From: Spongilla lacustris
Lineage: Eukaryota; Porifera; Demospongiae; Spongillida; Spongillidae
Length of the DNA: 64,000 bases
Assembly: GCA_949361645.1 (NCBI GenBank)
Contig: OX442415.1
Coordinates: forward strand, 20,491,283-20,555,282
Direction of reading: 5' to 3'
Under the pieces are notes generated by a model, which was not told the origin of the DNA, did no database searches, and saw nothing but the letters and a program-made list of their open reading frames with translations. Below are positions 1 to 11,348 of this stretch, in pieces; position 1 is the first letter of the stretch, and the number at the start of each line of letters is the position of its first letter. A program made the translations under genes and the position numbers.

Positions 1-293
1 TCATGAACTTTGGTTAGTCTGGGTACCAAACCCTTTATATATAGATATCTACTGAATAAAAGGACTGGTATCCAGTCTACATAGCTGCAGTGCAGGGTAT
101 GCTAAGAAAGGTACATGTATTCCTCATCTCTGTTGCACAATGGCAAACATTCTGCAATGACGGCCAATTTTTTAACAATTTTTAGAGGGCTCTGTTTGAT
201 CCCACAACCACAACTGTCTTCATTAACAAACTAACCTTTCTAAAAGTGTTAATTTATAGTTCTACAAAATAATTGAAGGCTTCATTAATTTTG

Positions 294-299
294 TTTATT
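294..299 (-). other. polyadenylation signal of the FSIP1-like gene
   Basis: An AATAAA hexamer on the minus strand lies about 295 nt downstream of the FSIP1 stop codon, a plausible end of its 3' UTR. Confidence 0.5.
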
Positions 300-593
300 A
301 TTATATTTTAAATGTCACTCATACATGTAGCTATTGCATGTGTGAGTTGAGTACCTGTAATGATCACAGTGTGCCCAATTGGAGAATTGGGATATAAACA
401 TATACATTGTGCCAGAACATCCCAACAGCTCTCCAGTTTTAAGCACAGAGTTTAAAAAACAACTTGAAGTGACAACAGAGGCTATGAACAGATGTGTACA
501 CATGGCAGTATATACATCTACATGTACACCATTGAAAACAAGTTACATACATGTACACATACAGGTACAGACAAGGACAAGAGGTTGCATATA

Positions 594-3500
594 TTATGTA
601 TCTGTGCTACAAACAGGTAGTTCACCAACATCTTCTGGATGCTGTTGTGTAATGCATTGATTTAGTAACTCTTCAAGTATGGATGGCGACAGAATTGGCT
701 GAAGAAAGAAGAATGCAAGTAATCAGTATGAATAGTCGTATCAACTTTACAAATGTCCAGTTTACACATGTATGGTGCCTAATGTTACTACACATCAGGG
801 CCAGTCCAGTTCTATGGTTTTAACCGGACCACTTTTCCCCCGAAAATATGTACATGTCTTCTGCCCAATAAGCCTGCATTTAGGACTTTCACACACAAAG
901 TATATCAGTTCAACCGGACCACTTACTATATAGTGTGGCTATGGCCCCGAAGCTACTTGTACAATTACTAACATAACCATAGGGTTTCATTGAGAAAAAC
1001 CTCAAGAGGGGGCAAAATTAGGTTGATACTTTTTAGATCCCAGTGTTTTGTGCCACTTAAAATAATGGCTGACATTGTGAAATAAAATAGTGGTCTTACA
1101 GCTGTGGGTAGGAGGGAGCAGGGCACTGGAAGAAGGGAGAGTGAGTCCCCTCTCATGTGAAGCATGGAAACCTTTTTTGATATGCATATAAAAGTTAACA
1201 ACATCGGTATATAGCTACACAATTAGAGACATGAAAGAGGATCTCCCATTGCAGTTTGATGAATTTTTGTTGTTGATACTTTCATGTTACCCAGAATAAA
1301 AATAAACAGCACATTTATAGCACATACATGTACGTGTAGAGTAAGGACCGTACACGTATGATTGATTAATGTTTGTTTCTTTGTATTAATTACAATGTAG
1401 CTTTATTACAATTCATACACAGAATTAAAAAACAAAGTTGTGAAAGTTGTGTGTGTTTGATTTTTAATAACAACAATAAAGATTGTTCCAAAATTGCGAG
1501 GGAGGGGGGGAGGCAACAATACGTCAAAGCCCTCCTGAATTAACGGTGAAGTAAGATGTTACAAATAATAATATACACTGTACAGCCAAGGAACACATAC
1601 CAGAAAGAGCTTAATTGCCCTACTCAGAGGTTGCCCCTATGGCAAAGAGCTCTTGCCACAAGTGTACAGCTCCACAGTAACAAGCATCAGACCAGCTACA
1701 TGTAGGTGTGATAAACATGCCTACACTGTACTCTATTCCATGCAGGCAAGAAGCTGTCCCACCACTGGATGTCAGCTGTGGCCTCAGCATTGAGATGGAT
1801 GTGGTTGTGAAGCTTCCTGACAGAGGTGGACAGGTTCTTTGCTGGCATATAAAGAGGGGTGTCCTGCGGGGATGGGACAAGAGCTCCCACTTATTCAGAA
1901 GCTGGCTAGCTGAAGTGGCTATTGGATGCATCATATGCTTGACCTGGAACCAATCACCAATACTATTGCCTGCTATATATACAGATGTCCTGGAACCAAT
2001 AATTGATAACTTATTGCCCATTGTCATGTGTATTTGACTTCAGGAGGAGAAATTCTATCTGCCTAAAAAGTGAAGAATGCTAGTTTTTTTTTTGTAAATC
2101 AGAATAACGCTAAATGAGGGGCATGCCCAACCGGAGTGTATACAGCATTAACAGCATGCTGGCATTGTTTTCTGCCACCATCTTGCAAGTAGCCTTCTTT
2201 GCTGTATTGATTATGTTTATTTCCAGCATTGGCTGTTTGTTCATTGTTCGAAGTAAAGAAGTGTACAACGCCTACATGTAGTGGCCGACCTATCATTAAA
2301 CATAGTTTAGTACCTACATGTACACATACACTTAAAATGTTAAGTGTGGGATAACCGCCTGGCACACTAGGGAGAGCCTTGTTTTCCAATACAATTAGGA
2401 TTAGGATGGTGTAACACCCCCCCCCCCCCCCCCCCTTAATAGATGTTTTACTTACATGTACATGTACAATGTAGCAAGGGAAGGCACTAATTTACATAAA
2501 TTTTAATACATGCACTGTAAGCTCATAATATTTGGACCATACATGTACATGCACATGTACCTTTAACAACATTTGATGAGTGCAGGAAGCCCCTCGACTG
2601 TGTGTGCCCAACCACCTCCACCTACCACATGCTCCATCACACCTACATGACACCATCCAACCATGTGCATCATAGACTACTACTGCACCCCTGGCACTTA
2701 GAGTGCCTGTCCTCTGGGACTAGGTTTCTACTCACATTAGGTATCCTCAATAGACCAATCACATTGTGAGATTTCATTACACTGTAGTTGAATTGATTGT
2801 ACATGCATGTACATTACTCCCATGTGGTAAATGAAAATAATGGTTTCACACTAAGGACTCATGGTAGTGTACTTTTATTTGTATGTACACACTAAATCAG
2901 TCAGACACTGAAAACATCGGAATCCCCCATGTACATGTACATGTATCTAGAATCCCTCAGGCCCTATGTAGTGCCCTTTGCTGCACTCTGGACAAGGGCC
3001 CCTAAATAACACAGATCCCTGGGCTTCAGTGTACATGTACATATACAAGTAGTTTACTTGCACTGACAGTAATGACAACAACATGCAAGGATTACCACCA
3101 ACAATCATATTCATTTAGGGGGTAGGACTATCATTATCACTATTTTTTGCAGCTATCAAAACAGCTATCATAACTGTTACTGTACTAACAGTTATGATAG
3201 GTCCCAGGTTGTGTCAGCTGACCCTTGAACATGAGTCCATGTTATCCAGCAACAATGAATGCTAGTGTGACCTTTCTCTGGAGCACACAGTTGTTTACCA
3301 TCATCAGGACACATCACCCAGAATACTACATGTACATGTATGTCACTGCTAATGCACACTGTACACACACATACCTGTACAGCAGTGCCTTCACTATTTT
3401 TGGCTTCTTCAATAGCTAGAAGTTCTTTATCAATTTCTTGCAACCTCCCACTTTCTTCTCTGCTTAACATAACACCTTGCTGTGCTATGGTGTATTCATG

Positions 3501-6500
3501 AGCACATATAAACTATAAATGGATTTTCAATACACTGATACATGTAACTCAATGCAGGGAATAGCCATACGTGCACCTACATGTACATATATTTAGTATA
3601 TCTACTGTACATGTACATGTATACACTATTAGCTTTTGTGTCTGAAGCTTATTGCAACCAAATCCCACACGAAAAAGTGCATTGTGTGCAGAAAGATAAG
3701 TCTCAGAAAGTTCCTTGAAAGCTCATTTTCACAGGAGTGCAAGCGCCACTAACCACAAATCACCTAGTGATACTAGGAGAATATCAGGCACCAAGGCATC
3801 AGATATCCTGAGGTGAACATTACAAGTTAGCATTGCATGGTTAATGTATTTTGCTGCTGTTGTCATAATGTTTTACATAATGTGGCTTAATAAGGTAATG
3901 GAAACTGCTGCTATGTCAGCGAGTATGGAGACATGTACAGGAGCAGAATGAAAAGCAGCATATGTGTGTGAGTATGTGCTGTACTCGGACAAGAATGACC
4001 ATTAAGAAAGCTACATGTAGGTCCTAGGGCACACAAACATATGCACCAAATGATGTTTCATACATACACTGCACATGTCAATGTTACATCCACATTGATC
4101 CACATACTTAGTGAAAGCTGGTGTTGGTCACTGTCCTCGCATAGAAGAACGTCAGATGACTGGTGAGAACAAAGGAATTCAATGAAACATTTACACGTAC
4201 CTGTACAAGTGCATACACATGTATTAGAGTACAGAGTTACATAGTGTGCCTCATAAATTCAAGGATAATTGAACAGTAAATAGTTATTTAACTGATAATT
4301 GAAAATTCTAATAATATGGGAAGATATATTTAGAGATTAACTTACATGTACATGTATAACCTGGTCTTTGAATTATAATGACCTAAACATTGAATTTACT
4401 ATTAGACTCAAGTATCATTTGACTAAAGGTACATGTACATGTACATGACATGTGATGACTAAAGGTACATGTACATGACATGTGACTGCTGGTTAATAAG
4501 TCCAAGTAGTTAGTTAATGACAGCTTGCAGTTTTTCATTGACCAATAATATTAATATAGTGGTCAAGCTACACCACTGTATCTTATAATTCATTATTAAA
4601 AGCTACATTGTATTTGTGGTGAATTTCTCATGCCCTATATACACCATACAAGTTACAAATAAAATCTACCTTCTATGTAATTGGAGATACACTGTGCATA
4701 TGATATATACAGTGAAACAGAAGGATGCATATGATGGCATAAGTTAAGGTGCAAGGGTTACAATACAATAGTGCTCACATGTACATGTTGTACCTCTCCT
4801 TCAATACTTGATGAAAACATACTAGGTGTGAAGCAAATGGACTCCCAATTGGCTGGAGGTAATAGAGCTTGAAGGCGGCTACAATGTGTGAGTGCCATGG
4901 GTGGGTGTTGTGTGAGTGCATACAGGTACATGTATGAATCCATATATACATGTACACATACATCTACATGTATACATGTACGTACAATAGCGCATAAAAA
5001 CATTTCTTTAGAGGGTTCATATACTCACATGCACACACAAATACACAATGTACAGTGTATATTGGTCACTGCTTTTGATAATGAAGTTTAACAAAGCAAA
5101 ATGCAGTTAGTGTAGTATGTGTGATGTGCACCATTGGCCATTCATAGACAACACACCTATCAATCTCCTTCATCCTCAACAGCTCCTGCTCACTGTACTG
5201 ATATCCAGTATTAGATATGAGAGGGACAGGGATACAACCAGACTAAGAAAGGGAAGGGAAGATGGTGGACATACATGTATGACAGAAGGGGAAAAAAAAA
5301 AAAAGCTAATGTACATGTATGCATGCGCTTATGATGACTCATATACATGTACAACACTGTATATATGTACATGTACATGTAGATACACAAAAACATGTAC
5401 ACATATGTATACCTGTATCTACATGTACACATACACATACGTGTACATGCAGTGTATCTACTGTATATCTTATACACACATGTATGCACTGTATGCCTAT
5501 GATGTACACATGCACATCAACATGACTCAGACCTGGGGCTCATCCTCTTCAGCCATTAGTTCCTCCAACCTCTGCCTCTCAGTGTTAGTCATGGCAAACA
5601 CTCCCCCAGCTTCTCCAGACACCTGAGGGGGGCCAACAACATTGTCATTGGGGGGGGGGGGGGGGGGGGGGGCCAACAAGCACATGAGATGCCGATGACA
5701 TAGCATATACATGTATAAGTACTAGCAAACCACACACCCAGCATAAACCACGCCCTAAACACAAATCTGCCAAGGAGTGATAACTCTGACAGCTACATGT
5801 ACATATACAATAATATTGGACAATACGGCTTGTTCCCATCACTTACATGTATGTAGGTAGACACAAGCTATTGCATGTGGCTCATTCTTGAAGCCATGTA
5901 CATGTACATGTACAAGATACTTGTAGAGGGAGTGAAAAGCTGGGTTGATTTTGACTACAGTACATCCGTATAAATTTGCTTTGTGTCACAAAGCTCTTTT
6001 TTTTTGGGCAGAAATTTTATTTTGAAACCTACAGAGAGCTGTTTGCAATTAATGATTTTCATTTTTTGGTGTTATACAATGTACATGTACCAGAATGTTT
6101 AAGATGGCAAAATGATCCTCTCACACCTTATATTTTAGAATGAAAAATCACATTTGACCCACTCCAAACAAAAAGGGAAAATGAACCCTGACAAGTGTTT
6201 TCTTTTTTCCTTTTTCTTTATACATCATGGTGTAGCATGCTCTGAAGCCAACACTGTATCTCACGTTTCTCCAGTTATCCATACAAGTGCAGTTAATGTT
6301 TTGTAGCTGCTGTGCCTTGCTTTCCCATCAGCACGATTGTGCATACATGTACATGTACATCTCACAAGTGCACCAACCATCCATTTGTGTCCAACCATTT
6401 TATTTAAGGAGCATTGCTAAGTGTTAAGAAATCATGTTGTTCTGTACTAAAATAGTCATTCACCAGTCCAGTAGTGCTTGTTACCATACCAAGCCCACTG

Positions 6501-9500
6501 TATTTGTTGTGGTAGTGAACAGAAAAGCGCTTGCATTTGTCACAAAGTGAATTTGAAGTACTGGTGTTCAGTACTTACATGTAGTATGGATGTACACACA
6601 GTGTGTATCTGAGTGTGTGTGTGTGTGTGGTGGTTTTGTATATATAAACGTTCTATGAGATTTTGATGCTTGTGAATTTATATACACATGTATATAGCAA
6701 AGTTATCTTCCGAATGGTTTGCGTGTGTTGACTTTGAAGGTTAATAAGCTTCTTAAGATCAAAATACTACATGTACGTTGATGAAACATTCTTTAATTAT
6801 TAATGTCCAACTTTTAACATCAGCACACAGTCATACATGTACATCAGACAATTATGTCATATGACAGAGTGTTGGTGTGCAAAGTGAAAAATACATGGAG
6901 GGCAAAAAAAAGGTTATATTATTCAAAAATCAAACTACAGTGCTAGCTTCTGCATGGGGAGTTCAAACCATTTTATTTATTGTCTGTCTCAGTTAATAAG
7001 AGAGTTGAATAGTACTACTTTAGAGCTTTGTAACTTGTCAGTGGAATGAGATGATCTCATGCCAATTTAAAGTCATATTAACCCATCATTTGCCACTAAA
7101 TAGCACTTTTCAAATGGTCCAAGAAATGCTAAATATCAGAGATATAAATTTCCTTCCGACAGATATTGAATTTTACGAATTTGAGCTTAAATAACTACAA
7201 ACACACATAACTCCTGATTCCTTTATCTCTATCTCTAAAAGAAATCGAAATCCATGTTCAAAGGTCATTTTGTTACTCACACATTCTTTTCGTTCCAGTT
7301 TCAATAAGATACTGCTAATTTGTAGCTTTCAGAACACAAAGTAGTCATTTTGCGGTACTACCCGTTTTAGGGGGGTGGGCAAAGTTTATTTGTATGTATC
7401 AGTCCAATTAACTTTCTATGTCACAAGCCACAATATGTTCTTGAATTAAGAGTGGTTACTTAGTTTGAACATGTATAGTTTTTGGCATCTTCTGCATTTA
7501 TATTTTCATAATCCAAACTCTCTTAGTCATTGAGACAGACAATAGTAAAGATCAGCATCTGGAGCTGTCCAAAATAGGATACCTATGTGCAGCTCTCAAA
7601 CCAATAAGTATTCCTAAGCTGCATGAACACTCTGGTCATTGTACAAGTAGTTGTACAATAGAAAAGGAACTTAAAAAAAAATTCTTCCAAGTTTTCATAT
7701 TAAAATTTATTGTGGGATTTTGTTGTCCTGTACCAAATGATTCCTACACATTGATAAATTCTGACTGTTGATCACATAATAGTTACAAGTACAAGGCACT
7801 GATTTATTTAATTTATCACACATTGGACATGCACAAAGGTTGCCTTTCACAACACCCCCCCCCCCCCCCCCTCACATGCACATGTAACCATTATTGCACT
7901 ACACGCATACCTCTATGTTTCGCTTCACATAATCCACATGCTGGCTCCGGTCTTCCAAGTTGTTCTGTGCAGCTCCACACAGATCAGATGTACCCTCACT
8001 ACATTCCACTGTGCTTCCAGAGTCTTCAGGGAGAAAGGCAGAGGGAAGGATGGTCACCGTGCACACACAAACAGTACCTACCTCCTTCGGCACCATATCC
8101 TTTGGAAGCCTTCTGAGTCCCTTCTCGGTCTTGGGGCTGGGTAGCAAACACTGGGAGCATGGGATCCATACCGTCTGAAAACAGACGTCAGGTACATGTA
8201 ACTGATCATATCAACCATCCTTGTATATGTACATGTATAATAATATATTGATTTTTAGAGAGTGTTTATGATTTAAGATACTTGATGAAATTTATCTTCC
8301 ATAGACTATGACACCTTATTTGAATCCCTAGAGTGCAGAAAGTACTACATGTACATGTAGATCACTAGCAATTAAAAAACAAAACACTACAATGTTATAT
8401 GGCACCAAGTTAAATACATGTAGAATGTGGCCCACATTTTGGTATCAAACACACGCATGTATACACCAAGGATACAAACAGCAAAATGATTATTACCACT
8501 GAAAATTCAATTGTACACGTAAATATTCACCAATGCAGCTATGGTCATACATGTACATACATGTACTGTTCATGCCAAACTTCTTGCAATGATACATGTA
8601 CATGTATGTGGGTACTGCTTACACACAGATGTACACGTATACATTGTACACAAATATGGCACTGACCATCTTCTAGACAAAGGATAGCATCTGATGCACC
8701 GCCTTCAATCATCCTCTGCTCCAGCTGCCTGGTTTGCTTCTTCACTTCCTTTTCTTTCTGAAAAAGAAAACCGTGTAATGCAGTAAGTACACACCCAGAG
8801 CTCTAATGCACACACAACCAGCTGATGTTGGCAAACATGCTTGTACACATGAGACCCTGTACATGTGGATGTGTACACATGAGGTATAGGGACTCTGTAC
8901 ATGTGGATGTGTACACATGAGGTATAGGGACCCTGTACATGTGGATGTGTGCACATGAGGTATAGGGACCCTGTACATGTGGATGTGTACACATGAGGTA
9001 TAGGGACTCTGTACATGTGGATGTGTACACATGAGGTATAGGGACCCTGTACATGTGGATGTGTACACATGAGGTATAGGGACCCTGTACATGTGGATGT
9101 GTGCACATGAGGTATAGGGACCCTGTACATGTGGATGTGTACACATGAGGTATAGGGACCCTGTACATGTGGATGTGTGCACATGAGGTATAGGGACCCT
9201 GTACATGTGGATGTGTGCACATGAGGTATAGGGACCCTGTACATGTGGATGTGTACACATGAGGTATAGGGACCCTGTACATGTGGATGTGTGCACATGA
9301 GGTATAGGGACCCTGTACATGTGGATGTGTACACATGAGGTATAGGGACCCTGTACATGTGGATGTGTACACATGAGGTATAGGGACCCTGTACATGTGG
9401 ATGTGTACACATGAGGTATAGGGACTCTGTACATGTGGATGTGTGCACATGAGGTATAGGGACCCTGTACATGTGGATGTGTGCACATGAGGTATAGGGA

Positions 9501-10904
9501 CCCTGTACATGTGGATGTGTGCACATGAGGTATAGGGACCCTGTACATGTGGATGTGTGCACGTGAGGTATAGGGACCCTGTACATGTGGATGTGTACAC
9601 ATGAGGTATAGGGACTCTGTACATGTGGATGTGTACACATGAGGTATAGGGACCCTGTACATGTGGATGTGTACACATGAGGTATAGGGACCCTGTACAT
9701 GTGGATGTGTACACATGAGGTATAGGGACTCTGTACATGTGGATGTGTGCACATGAGGTATAGGGACCCTGTACATGTGGATGTGTGCACATGAGGTATA
9801 GGGACCCTGTACATGTGGATGTGTACACATGAGGTATAGGGACCCTGTACATGTGGATGTGTGCACATGAGGTATAGGGACCCTGTACATGTGGATGTGT
9901 ACACATGAGGTATAGGGACTCTGTACATGTACATGTGGATGTGTACACATGAGGTACAATGTATAGGGACCCTGCAATTTGGAAGTACATGTAGCACGCC
10001 AGATTTGTCAAAGAAATGCATGTAGTGTGAAAAAGTAAAGCCTACACATGTACAAGTGCACATGTATAACCGAGCTTAAAACACCATGCAATACTTCTTC
10101 AAAGCAATTTTTTATGGCCATCCTACTTTGCAATGGGGTAGGAAGATATGAAGGTTCAAAGTGAGTAGAAAATTTGTGTTCTATAACACCCTTATTGGAT
10201 CAGTTTGATGAATGTAGTCTGAATAATGCACCTTCTTATAGACAGTGTAAAACATCAGGTGCACATTGTTACTCTCACTGAAATCTGTACATGTAATTAG
10301 TGGCCCCTTTGCAACGCATTAATAGCCTCCCAACAGTAATGAAAACGGACACATGTATGAACTGTGACCTGGATGAATACACCAGATTGCTACACTTAAC
10401 TTACTTTCACAAGTTCAAGCAACCTTGCATCCAGTTTCACCATCTTCTCTATGGCCTTCTGAAGCCTTTCTTCAGTATCCACCTTCTTTGAAGGTGAGCT
10501 TTTATCACACGCCCCTGCTCCTTCATCATCAGCAGTAACTCTTTCTGGCCCCACCCACGATGGAGTGTCACCACCTTGTCCGCTTAATGTCAGGTCATTC
10601 TTGATCTTCTCTGAGAGCTGGTGGATTCGGCTGTAAAGGTTGTCCGTGGTGACCCCACCCTCCTCCCCCTCCTCCTCCTCTGCTTGCATCCATGATTCAA
10701 CAGAGAGTGGAATGGAATGGAATGTGACTGGCTCTAAAATGTGAGTGGGAATGGAATGTGAACCATCTCTAATATGCAATGAAATATGAACAGGCTGTGA
10801 GGTGGAATAGTGGTGGGGAGGTTGGTGGTGAAAGGGAGAACACGACTTCTATACGTACCTTCGGGTGGGAGGTACTGAAGAGACAGCTGGCTATCAGGTC
10901 GCAT
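594..10904 (-). CDS. FSIP1: FSIP1-like protein (fibrous sheath-interacting protein 1 homologue), ten coding exons
   Basis: Exons on the minus strand are 10904-10859, 10679-10405, 8757-8667, 8174-8082, 8023-7911, 5622-5533, 5197-5157, 4878-4794, 3479-3375 and 698-594. All junctions are GT-AG, every phase agrees, and the sum is 1044 nt (347 residues plus TAA at 596-594). Conserved FSIP1 stretches occur in the family order: LQKAIEKMVKLDARL running into KEKEVKKQ (exons 2-3), DYVKRNIE then TERQRLEELM (exons 5-6), MKEID with RLQALLP (exons 7-8), GRLQEIDKELL (exon 9) and SILEELLNQCI (exon 10). The protein is charged and mostly coiled coil, with no signal peptide or membrane segment. Vertebrate FSIP1 is an AKAP4-interacting, sperm/cilium-associated protein of about 580 residues; the poorly conserved vertebrate C-terminal part is absent here. 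The ATG at 10904 is chosen because its phase joins exon 2 correctly. An alternative ATG at 11151 uses another frame of exon 1. The homology call is strong; a missed micro-exon is possible. Confidence 0.85.
1630..1900 (-). pseudogene. DIRS/Ngaro-like RT-RNase H fragment inside the last FSIP1 intron
   Basis: The minus strand encodes VRKLHNHIHLNAEATADIQWW followed by a FLPAWN-type stretch, then, in another frame, SDACYCGAV and WQELFAI. This is the RT-RNase H connection of tyrosine-recombinase retrotransposons, where LH-rich and D-x-WW motifs precede the RNase H start. The same arrangement recurs at 41.5-42.2 kb and 44.4-46.4 kb. The fragment is about 270 bp, frameshifted, and has no recombinase part. 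Confidence 0.6.
2418..2434. repeat. poly-C run
   Basis: An uninterrupted run of about 17 C in an FSIP1 intron. Confidence 0.9.
3165..3200. other. perfect 15-bp inverted repeat (hairpin)
   Basis: CTATCATAACTGTTA at 3165-3179 is exactly complementary to 3186-3200 with a 6-nt loop. It lies in an FSIP1 intron about 175 bp beyond the exon 9 donor. It could be the core of a tiny TIR element or a transcribed stem-loop. Confidence 0.8.
5650..5672. repeat. poly-G run next to an FSIP1 splice acceptor
   Basis: About 22 G on the plus strand, read as poly-C on the transcribed strand, some 25 nt upstream of the exon 6 acceptor at 5623. It forms part of an extended pyrimidine-rich tract. Confidence 0.85.
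7854..7871. repeat. poly-C run
   Basis: A C run of about 17 nt just downstream of FSIP1 exon 5 (in the intron between exons 5 and 6). Confidence 0.85.
8842..9973. repeat. 38-bp minisatellite, about 30 units, in FSIP1 intron 2
   Basis: The unit, read on the plus strand, runs GTGTACACATGAGGTATAG then GGACCCTGTACATGTGGAT. Units differ mainly at two sites: A/G in GTRCACATG and C/T in GGAYCCTG-type positions. Because 38 is not a multiple of 3 and the unit lacks stops in all three minus-strand frames, three overlapping ORFs of 400-450 codons stay open with a 38-residue period. These are not genes. The array lies between the exon 3 acceptor (8758) and the exon 2 donor (10404). Confidence 0.97.
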
Positions 10905-11113
10905 CTACATGTAAGAAGCAAAGCAAAACTAAGATGAAACGTATCAACTGTTTGATGTACGGCACACACGTAGTGTACTAGTACACGTAGGCCTACGAGT
11001 ACACTCACGTGCTGTGATTGAGTGGTAGATTGACCGCTGATGTCGTGAACCAAGTCAAAACTACGATGCCAAAGAAGCACCCTCATACCATCATCACAAT
11101 AGTCGTGACGTAC

Positions 11114-11151
11114 CTTCCACAAGATAGTACTTCCAAAACGTTTCTTGACAT
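11114..11151 (-). other. candidate 5' exon of the FSIP1-like gene
   Basis: An ATG at 11151-11149 opens 12 codons that end in a good donor (AAG then GTACGT) at 11113. Spliced to the next exon through the TAG acceptor at 10907-10905, it would use a different frame of that exon and need a different acceptor for exon 2 (near 10730). I therefore treat it as an untranslated or upstream-ORF exon, but an alternative N-terminus is possible. Confidence 0.35.
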
Positions 11152-11348
11152 TTTTAAAATATCAATTTGCGCGCGTGATTTAGTGTGTATCTAAGCAACG
11201 TTAATACACTCGTGCCCAGATCAACATATTATCTCTGATAGAACTAAATGAATGCAAGATGCAGTTCGTGATATTTTAGAAATGACATACATCTCCTTTA
11301 CCATGGTGGTGGTGACTGTAACCATGATGGGCGGATGTATAACAAACT

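Larger units (their letters stand above)
1..10300. repeat. dispersed TACATGTA / GTACATGTAC palindromic motif
   Basis: The octamer TACATGTA and its extension GTACATGTAC recur dozens of times, singly or as short tandem runs (for example 2455-2470, 2930-2945, 4430-4450, 5340-5450, 5895-5915, 6350-6360), mainly in introns. The density falls sharply after about 11 kb. The motif is its own reverse complement. Confidence 0.8.

Noticed and set aside
379..660. Plus-strand 93-codon ORF (ENWDINIYIVPEHPNSS...)
   Set aside because: Protein-like composition, but it lies antisense to the FSIP1 3' UTR and terminal exon and lacks convincing splice sites or homology.
1708..2037. Plus-strand 109-codon ORF
   Set aside because: Antisense shadow of the DIRS-type fragment, whose conserved motifs read on the minus strand.
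8705..10063. Three overlapping ORFs of 402-452 codons on the minus strand
   Set aside because: They are translations of a 38-bp minisatellite whose unit lacks stops in all frames; the residues repeat every 38 codons.
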